This document shows positions 16,010-21,217 of a stretch of 37,248 bases of DNA, piece after piece. Origin of the DNA: Flavobacterium amniphilum (GTDB lineage Bacteria; Bacteroidota; Bacteroidia; Flavobacteriales; Flavobacteriaceae); NCBI RefSeq assembly GCF_023634845.1, contig NZ_JAMLJL010000027.1, positions 1-37,248 of the forward strand. Reading direction: 5' to 3'. The translations under genes and the position numbers were made by a program. Position 1 is the first letter of the stretch; each line of letters begins with the position of its first letter. Below the pieces are notes generated by a model. It had not been told where the DNA came from and searched no databases. It saw only the letters and a list, made by a program, of their open reading frames with translations.

Positions 16010-16234
16010 ATGTTAAAAAACATTTTAAACTTAGACGGTGCTCAGGAACTTTCAGGACGTGAGCAAAAAAGCATCAACGGGGGAATTCCTGTAGGTTGCA
16101 AATACCAAACTTGGGCAGGTACAAGTCTGGAGAATTGTAAGGCAACAAAATCTGAAGGATATAATTATTCATATTCAGCAGGAGTTTGTAAGGCCTATTT
16201 CTGCGGACCTAATATTCCGCCACCACCGTACTAG
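16010..16234 (+). CDS. GG-leader cysteine peptide 4 (module 1)
   Basis: The 74-residue precursor starts at the ATG at 16010, which matches the family leader (MLKNILNLDGAQELSGREQK, then SINGG); an in-frame ATG 12 nt upstream would add MNQL and is not supported by the other members. The 49-residue core has four Cys (VGCK, ENCK, GVCK, YFCG), many Tyr, and ends in PNIPPPPY. Last gene of module 1, followed directly by a strong terminator. Confidence 0.87.
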   Translation: MLKNILNLDGAQELSGREQKSINGGIPVGCKYQTWAGTSLENCKATKSEGYNYSYSAGVCKAYFCGPNIPPPPY

Positions 16235-16245
16235 GATTTAGTATT

Positions 16246-16270
16246 AAAAGGGGGAATTTCCCCCTTTTTT
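16246..16270 (+). terminator. Terminator of peptide module 1
   Basis: AAAAGGGGG pairs with CCCCCTTTTTT around AATTT, 12 nt after the peptide 4 stop. This closes the VKOR-peptide transcript. Confidence 0.9.
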
Positions 16271-16427
16271 CATGTTAATTAGTCTCCTTGGGTTATTTGT
16301 TTGAAAAAAAAATAAATATTTTCAAATCGTCATGATAACCGGTCTATACAGCTGATTATTATGCATTTTTTTTAAAATCCGGATGTATTTATGTTTAAAG
16401 ATCGAACTGTTGTTTTTTTTATGTTAC

Positions 16428-16457
16428 TTGACTTTGTATTTTTAAAGATTATTTTTG
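16428..16457 (+). promoter_or_regulatory. Promoter of the TPR/AraC regulator (TTG-N19-TATTTTTG)
   Basis: TTG at 16428-16430 is followed after exactly 19 nt by TATTTTTG at 16450-16457, a full match to the Bacteroidota consensus. The leader to the ATG at 16477 is about 13 nt. The rest of 16271-16427 shows no gene. Confidence 0.75.
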
Positions 16458-16476
16458 TTAAAAAATATTCCCCAAA

Positions 16477-18327
16477 ATGAGACTGTCAATTCTTTGTATC
16501 GCTTTTTTGATTTCTGCTGTTGGTTTTTCCCAAAACGGAACAAGCCTTACTGATAAACAATACCTTGAATTACAGGATCAGATCAGATCGTCAATAAACT
16601 CTGATATTAAAAGTGCATTTGTTTCTGCAAACCGGATTGAAAAATCGGATAATTATATTCATAAGGTATTCGCAATAGGGGCAAAGTCTTATCTGTATCA
16701 GATTGACAGGGACAGTGTTCGTTCAAAGCAGTGTTATTTAGCTGCTTATAAGCTTCTTGATAAAATTCCTTCCGGTTCTGAAAAAGATAAAAATGAAGCT
16801 TACCTGCTTAACTTTGGTGGACTTTCAGAATGGAAAAGATCTGATTTCAGTGGTGCATTGGATTGTTTTCTCAAAGGGAGGGAACTTTCCAAAAAGGCTG
16901 ATGACTTAATTCAGTTCGTGAAATTTAACAACAATATTGCGCTTATTAATTCGGAAGTCGGAAATTACAAATTGGCAATCAAAGCTTCAAAAGAAATGGA
17001 AGCCTATACCAATAAAATTGAATACCTGTACACAGGAGATCAGTTTATCAGAAGCAAGAGTAATCTCAATCTTAATCTGGGGACATTTTATGAAAAATAC
17101 TACAGTAGCAATAAATCGAAAAAGTATCTTCTGGATTCTGCCGAATATTACTATAAAAAAGCATTGTATTATTCCAAAGACCTTACCTTTAATAAGATAA
17201 ATGCAAAAACAAACCTCGGTAATATTGCCTTTGAGAAAAAGGATCTGCAAAAGGCTAAAAATATCTACCATGAGGTTTTATTCCTTTCAAAACATGATTC
17301 TAATTTAATCAAGGAATATTATACTGCTTTATATGATTTGGGAAGTTTATGTTTCGAGCGCAAAGAATATGAAGAATCGCTTGTTTACTTCCAGAAAGTT
17401 GATTCCATTTATAAAATAAAAAAAATTGAGAATATACAATATGTTAATTCCAATTATTATCAGGCGAAGATTTATAATATTTATGGTGATGCTGAAAAAG
17501 CAAGTACCTTTTCTAAAACTTATATTGAGAGTTATGAGGAAAATGAACTTAAGCTCAATAATGAAGCTTATGAAGTTAACCTAAAGCTGAATCATGAGGA
17601 TGTAAAAAAAGAAATGTTGGACATTCAGGAGAAATATAAGGATGATATATTACTGAAATATGTGCTCATAGGATTTTTACTTTGCTCAGTAGTGATACTG
17701 CTATATGTTAAAAGTAAAAGAGATAAAAAGAAAATCAATGATAGGGTAAATGCCATTATTGAAGCGTATAAACTACAGCAACCGGAACATAAGAGCGCTC
17801 TGGCAGAAATGGATGAGATGACAGAACCGGATGAGATGACAGAAGTGGATGAGATGGCAGAAGTGGGTAAAGAAGAGGAAAAAGAATATCAAGTAAAAAG
17901 AGAAGGCGTGTCGATTAGTTTGGATGAAGAAAAGGAGAATGAGATTTTGGAAAAGCTGGCTGCCTTAGAGAAAAAACAGTATTACCTCAAGCCGGATTTT
18001 ACACAACAGGCAGTTGCTAAAAAAATAAAAACAAATACCACTTATCTTTCTTATGTGGTTAACAAGAAGTTTAATAAATCATTCAGTGAATATTCGAATG
18101 AACTGAAAATTAATTATGTGATTAATGAGATGATCACAAACCCTGTTTACAGAAAATATTCTACTCAGGCTATTGCTGAAAGTGTAGGGTTTAAAAACGC
18201 AGTTTCTTTTACAAAATCCTTTAATAAAAGGACAGGGGTAACCCCTGCCCAGTTTGTTAAAAGATTAGCGGCGACTAGTTCGGCTGGTACGACTGGTGCG
18301 GCCAGTACGAATGAAAACAGGTTGTAG
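16477..18327 (+). CDS. Membrane-anchored TPR regulator with cytoplasmic AraC-type helix-turn-helix
   Basis: The 616-residue protein has a signal peptide (1-18), a periplasmic region of TPR-like helical repeats (about 40-370), one transmembrane segment (YVLIGFLLCSVVILLYV, about 393-410), a basic then acidic linker, and a C-terminal AraC-family DNA-binding domain (about 490-600) with the TAIAESVGFKNAVSFTKSF-like helix-turn-helix. It is a one-component regulator able to sense a periplasmic signal and bind DNA directly. It sits between the two peptide modules and has its own promoter, so it is the obvious candidate to control both VKOR promoters. The linker contains a three-copy 18-bp repeat, and its last 21 codons overlap an opposite-strand gene. 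Confidence 0.85.
   Translation: MRLSILCIAFLISAVGFSQNGTSLTDKQYLELQDQIRSSINSDIKSAFVSANRIEKSDNYIHKVFAIGAKSYLYQIDRDSVRSKQCYLAAYKLLDKIPSGSEKDKNEAYLLNFGGLSEWKRSDFSGALDCFLKGRELSKKADDLIQFVKFNNNIALINSEVGNYKLAIKASKEMEAYTNKIEYLYTGDQFIRSKSNLNLNLGTFYEKYYSSNKSKKYLLDSAEYYYKKALYYSKDLTFNKINAKTNLGNIAFEKKDLQKAKNIYHEVLFLSKHDSNLIKEYYTALYDLGSLCFERKEYEESLVYFQKVDSIYKIKKIENIQYVNSNYYQAKIYNIYGDAEKASTFSKTYIESYEENELKLNNEAYEVNLKLNHEDVKKEMLDIQEKYKDDILLKYVLIGFLLCSVVILLYVKSKRDKKKINDRVNAIIEAYKLQQPEHKSALAEMDEMTEPDEMTEVDEMAEVGKEEEKEYQVKREGVSISLDEEKENEILEKLAALEKKQYYLKPDFTQQAVAKKIKTNTTYLSYVVNKKFNKSFSEYSNELKINYVINEMITNPVYRKYSTQAIAESVGFKNAVSFTKSFNKRTGVTPAQFVKRLAATSSAGTTGAASTNENRL
17812..17865 (+). repeat. Three 18-bp in-frame repeats in the regulator gene
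   Basis: GATGAGATGACAGAAnnG is present three times head to tail, encoding DEMTEP-DEMTEV-DEMAEV in the cytoplasmic linker between membrane segment and DNA-binding domain. Copies two and three differ at one base, indicating recent duplication; copy number may vary between strains. Confidence 0.85.
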
Positions 18328-18513
18328 CAGTATTTCCGGAAGCACCATGTAAGAAGAAGGATCTTTTACATCACCGTTATTTGTACTTCCGCTGCGTGGC
18401 CCTCCATCTTCATCATCAATTGGCGGTACCTTACCTGCTTTAATATTTGTTTTTTGGATTGTTGATAATTCACATCCTGTGAAATCATCAAGATTTGGTT
18501 TTTTGGTTTTCAT
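18265..18513 (-). CDS. Leader-like small protein on the opposite strand, possible further secreted peptide
   Basis: The 82-residue product begins MKTKKPNLDDFTGCELSTIQ and continues to an AG site (NIKAG, residue 27), a layout close to Bacteroidota GG-leader peptides (F-G-ELS-x-I-K-x-G). The remainder is Gly/Asp-rich, then SSYMVLPEILLQPVF, resembling the LPEVVV-type tail seen in other such Bacteroidota small proteins, and ends in a basic RTGRTSRTSRTSRR repeat. I chose ATG 18513 because a good promoter lies 27-59 nt upstream. The 3' end overlaps the regulator gene by 63 nt, tail to tail. It has one Cys, in the leader, so it differs from the seven disulfide peptides. Product and processing are uncertain. 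Confidence 0.55.
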   Translation of the reverse strand: MKTKKPNLDDFTGCELSTIQKTNIKAGKVPPIDDEDGGPRSGSTNNGDVKDPSSYMVLPEILLQPVFIRTGRTSRTSRTSRR

Positions 18514-18539
18514 AATGGTAATAAGTTTTAATTGAATCT

Positions 18540-18572
18540 CAAATTTAACCGGAAACCAATTTGCATTCACAA
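18540..18572 (-). promoter_or_regulatory. Promoter of the opposite-strand small protein
   Basis: On the minus strand TTG (18572-18570), 22 nt, then TAAATTTG (18547-18540), a full consensus match, with the ATG at 18513 about 20 nt after the predicted start. This supports the small gene being real. Confidence 0.55.
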
Positions 18573-18647
18573 GTATGTTCTTCTTGTGATATTATTTTTA
18601 AACAATGTCTTTTAAATCAATTGATTAGATTGAAAATTGGCATAAAT

Positions 18648-18687
18648 AATTTATAAATTGTAAGCATTATAATTTACAAATTGTAAG
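18648..18687 (+). repeat. Two 17-bp direct repeats upstream of the second VKOR gene
   Basis: AATTTATAAATTGTAAG (18648-18664) and AATTTACAAATTGTAAG (18671-18687) differ at one base and have a 23-bp period, close to two helical turns. This placing, about 33 bp ahead of the -7-like element, is typical of a dimeric activator such as an AraC-type protein. A related single copy (TTTACAAATT) precedes the first VKOR gene. Confidence 0.5.
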
Positions 18688-18727
18688 GATATTCATTTTT
18701 TTTATCGCCAAAACCGCTAAATCTTTG
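18673..18727 (+). promoter_or_regulatory. Promoter region of peptide module 2, shared with module 1
   Basis: TTTACAAATT (18673-18682), a long T tract ending TATCGCCAAAA and AATCTTTG (18720-18727) align block by block with 13557-13613. The distance from first block to start codon is 100 nt here and 98 nt there. Confidence 0.5.
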
Positions 18728-18772
18728 CTGCACTTTCATCAAAATAATTGTGAAAGGTTAATGAAGATATTT

Positions 18773-20332
18773 ATGCATTTAGTTAAAAAACTTTTGATTC
18801 AAAGCAAGTATTACGATACTGTTGAAAATTTCGAAGATCTGTTTTCTTCACATCCTAATTATCCAAGCTTATTTGCAATCACCGATTCGCTGAATATGCT
18901 CAATATAGATAATGTGGCAATTAAAATTCCGAAAGAGCAGTTTGTAGAATTACCTGAAATTTTCCTGACACTTTATAAAAATGAAATGGTACTTCTTTTC
19001 AAAGGACAGGAATTGGTCATTCTTGAAGATGAAAAAGGGAAAAAGACTAAACTGATTTTTAACGAATTTCTGCTGGATTGGGATCAGGTTATTATTGCAA
19101 TTGAACCTAATTCAGAAAAGCAACTGCCAATTTTAAATAAGTATAAATGGCTTTCATATGTGTTGCCGGTTTTTGTATTAATCCTGTCTTCAGTTTACCT
19201 GAATGAGAATACTGTTAATTCTTTCTTTCTTTTGGCAACATCTGCTGTAGGTTTGATTATAAGTGTTTTTATATTACAGGAGAAATTTGATATCAAAACT
19301 GTATTGGTTTCCAAATTTTGTAATCTGAAACCGGAAGCGTCATGTGATTCGGTAATTAAATCAGATCAGGGGCATATTACAAATTGGTTGGGTTTTACAG
19401 ATTTACCTCTAATGTTTTTCGGAATTAACTTCTTTACCTTATTGATGCATCCCATAGAATCCCTCGGTATTATTTCCGGACTTAGTTTGCTGGCAATTCC
19501 CTTTTTGGTTTATTCAGTCTGGATTCAGGAAGCAAAGATTAAAAAGTGGTGCTTGCTTTGTCTGGTCGTTTCGGGGATCATTTTTTTGCAGGGTTTGAGT
19601 CTTCTTTTTTACCCAATTTCAAGAGTTGTGGCCGATTTGTCTGTTGGATTGCCTGCCTATTTATTTTCTACAGTTCTCATTTTTTCAGGATGGATGCTGT
19701 TGAAGCCTGTTTTGGAAAAGGAAATTGAAGCAACTAAAGAAGTAAATAAATTAAAAAGATTTAAACGAAATTTTAAAGTTTTCCAATCCCTTACCAAAGA
19801 AGTGAAATCGGAAATTGCTTTGCATAAGTTAAAAGGAATTGAATTCGGAAGTCCTAATTTCAGTACAAACATCATTCTGTTTTTAAGTCCAACCTGCGGT
19901 CATTGCCACAAAGCATTCGAAGATGCATATACACTTTTCAGAAGGTATCCGGAGAGTGTGTATATAAATGTGTTATTCAATGTAAATCCTGAAAATGAGC
20001 AAAATCCCTTTAGGAGAATTGTTGAGAAATTACTCATGATTAATTTAATTGATAATATGAAAGGACAGGAGGCTTTAATCGATTGGCATATGAACAAAAT
20101 CGGGTTGGAGAAATGGGAAGAAAAATGGAATGTTTCCGGACGGGATATGCTTGTTAATAACGAAATCTACAATCAATATAACTGGTGCATGGAAAATGAA
20201 TTGAATTATACACCAGTAAAGATTGTCAATTCGAAATTTTTCCCGAATGAATATGAAATTTCCGACCTGCAGTTTTTCATGAATGATTTTGAGGAAGAAT
20301 TTGAATTCCATTACAAAAAAATAGCACAATAA
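18773..20332 (+). CDS. C39-like/VKOR/thioredoxin fusion protein, disulfide formation in peptide module 2
   Basis: The 519-residue paralogue of the protein at 13655 is colinear with it almost without gaps and roughly two-thirds identical by eye. It keeps the degenerate C39-like N-terminus (HPNYPSLFAITDSL), Cys183/Cys191 in the VKOR loop, Cys260/Cys263 in KKWCLLC and the thioredoxin CGHC (Cys375/Cys378). I chose ATG 18773 because it gives MHLVKKLLI, the start of the paralogue; an in-frame ATG at 18725 lies over the promoter-like block. The differences are scattered as expected of an old duplication. It heads the second peptide module. Same inferred role: oxidative folding of the three peptides that follow. 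Confidence 0.88.
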   Translation: MHLVKKLLIQSKYYDTVENFEDLFSSHPNYPSLFAITDSLNMLNIDNVAIKIPKEQFVELPEIFLTLYKNEMVLLFKGQELVILEDEKGKKTKLIFNEFLLDWDQVIIAIEPNSEKQLPILNKYKWLSYVLPVFVLILSSVYLNENTVNSFFLLATSAVGLIISVFILQEKFDIKTVLVSKFCNLKPEASCDSVIKSDQGHITNWLGFTDLPLMFFGINFFTLLMHPIESLGIISGLSLLAIPFLVYSVWIQEAKIKKWCLLCLVVSGIIFLQGLSLLFYPISRVVADLSVGLPAYLFSTVLIFSGWMLLKPVLEKEIEATKEVNKLKRFKRNFKVFQSLTKEVKSEIALHKLKGIEFGSPNFSTNIILFLSPTCGHCHKAFEDAYTLFRRYPESVYINVLFNVNPENEQNPFRRIVEKLLMINLIDNMKGQEALIDWHMNKIGLEKWEEKWNVSGRDMLVNNEIYNQYNWCMENELNYTPVKIVNSKFFPNEYEISDLQFFMNDFEEEFEFHYKKIAQ

Positions 20333-20341
20333 ATACTTAAA

Positions 20342-20405
20342 AATATTCTTGGCCGAGAATAGACAGAGTCCCGACTGTCTCAAAATGATTGGGAAATCAA
20401 CGAAT
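20342..20405 (+). promoter_or_regulatory. Conserved two-hairpin RNA element, copy 2
   Basis: This block matches 15224-15287 at 56 of 64 positions and lies in the same place, between VKOR stop and first peptide. Hairpin 1 is ATTCTTGGCCGAGAAT (20345-20360), where an A-to-G change turns a U-A pair into U-G. In hairpin 2, AGACAG (20361-20366) pairs with CTGTCT (20375-20380): an outer G-U of copy 1 becomes A-U and a G/A mismatch becomes G-C. The reading frames are not conserved, so structure, not protein, appears to be kept. Confidence 0.6.
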
Positions 20406-20422
20406 TATTTAAACTATTAGTT

Positions 20423-20578
20423 ATGTTAAAAAACATTTTAAACATAGAAGGGGCACAACATCTGTCAAACGATGAGCAAAAGGCGATTAAAGGCGGAAAG
20501 ATACCTCCTTGTTGCCTTGAGTGGAATCCTGTTACCAGACAGTGTTTGTTATGGGACGAGGTATGTTTACAAGGATAA
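20423..20578 (+). CDS. GG-leader cysteine peptide 5 (module 2)
   Basis: The 51-residue precursor has leader MLKNILNIEGAQHLSNDEQK, then AIKGG, and a 26-residue core, the shortest of the seven. It contains four Cys, including an adjacent pair (PPCC, RQCL, EVCL). First peptide after the second RNA element. Too short for common length cut-offs; recognised by the leader. Confidence 0.85.
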   Translation: MLKNILNIEGAQHLSNDEQKAIKGGKIPPCCLEWNPVTRQCLLWDEVCLQG

Positions 20579-20604
20579 TTATTAAAAATAAAAACAAGCA
20601 AATC

Positions 20605-20781
20605 ATGTTAAAAAACATTTCAAATTTAGAAGGCTCAAAGAAATTGACTGCTAATGAGCAAAAAGCTATTCAAGGAGCAGGGCCAAGAAGAGAATTATGT
20701 CCGGGGGATGTAATTATTGTTTCTTGTGTATATCCATTAAAATGTACTGAAGGTGGTCCTAACGGATGGTATTGCTCTTAA
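20605..20781 (+). CDS. GG-leader cysteine peptide 6 (module 2), Gly-Ala cleavage site
   Basis: The 58-residue precursor begins at ATG 20605 (MLKNISNLEG); a longer in-frame start at 20521 would run through peptide 5 in another frame and is rejected. The leader ends AIQGAG rather than GG, so C39 cleavage would follow Gly-Ala, a known tolerated variant. The core has four Cys (ELCP, VSCV, LKCT, WYCS). The leader is also the most divergent of the family (Ser at position 6, SKKLTAN). Confidence 0.84.
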   Translation: MLKNISNLEGSKKLTANEQKAIQGAGPRRELCPGDVIIVSCVYPLKCTEGGPNGWYCS

Positions 20782-20811
20782 TCACTTTTTCCAATTTAAA
20801 AAAACTAAATC

Positions 20812-20994
20812 ATGTTAAAAAACATTTTAAACTTAGAAGGCTCTCAGGAATTGACTAACAATGAGCAAAAAGCAATTAACGGAGGAATTCCACAAGGATG
20901 TAAACGCGCTATGTTAGACCCGAACGGTGTAGCTTGTGGTCCCGGTTATTATTTGTTGGTTCGAGCGGGTGTAGCATACTGCTGTCCGGTATAA
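20812..20994 (+). CDS. GG-leader cysteine peptide 7 (module 2)
   Basis: The 60-residue precursor has leader MLKNILNLEGSQELTNNEQK, then AINGG, and a 35-residue core with four Cys (QGCK, VACG and a C-terminal CC pair in AYCCPV). The IP-x-GCK opening of the core is shared with peptide 4 of module 1 (IPVGCK against IPQGCK), a sign that cores have been exchanged or duplicated between modules. Confidence 0.86.
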   Translation: MLKNILNLEGSQELTNNEQKAINGGIPQGCKRAMLDPNGVACGPGYYLLVRAGVAYCCPV

Positions 20995-21158
20995 TAGTAT
21001 TTTTTAATTGAATCACGCTGATTAATGAGGTTTGATTATTAAAGAACTTGCGTAAAAGTAGTTTAGGATATTAGATTAGTGTACATTTTGGGGGAATATT
21101 ATATCCAGATGTTTTAATTCATGCAATAATATCCAATCTGCCCGCAGGAATTAATTTC

Positions 21159-21186
21159 AAAACTGCCTATGTTTTTAGGCAGTTTT
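21159..21186 (+). terminator. Terminator of peptide module 2
   Basis: AAAACTGCCTA (21159-21169) pairs perfectly with TAGGCAGTTTT (21176-21186) around a 6-nt loop. It lies directly ahead of the -7 element of the transporter operon. From 20995 to 21158 no gene is visible. Confidence 0.8.
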
Positions 21187-21189
21187 CTC

Positions 21190-21197
21190 TATTTTTG
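21190..21197 (+). promoter_or_regulatory. -7 element TATTTTTG of the exporter operon
   Basis: A perfect TAnnTTTG, 3 nt after the terminator stem and 20 nt before the TTG start codon of the transporter. There is no TTG in the -33 area, which is occupied by the terminator hairpin. Confidence 0.6.
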
Positions 21198-21217
21198 TTC
21201 AAAACAAACTATAAAAA

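Noticed and set aside
20521..20604. Longer N-terminus for peptide 6
   Set aside because: It would run through the peptide 5 gene in another frame and place the conserved MLKNI leader internally; the ATG at 20605 matches the family.
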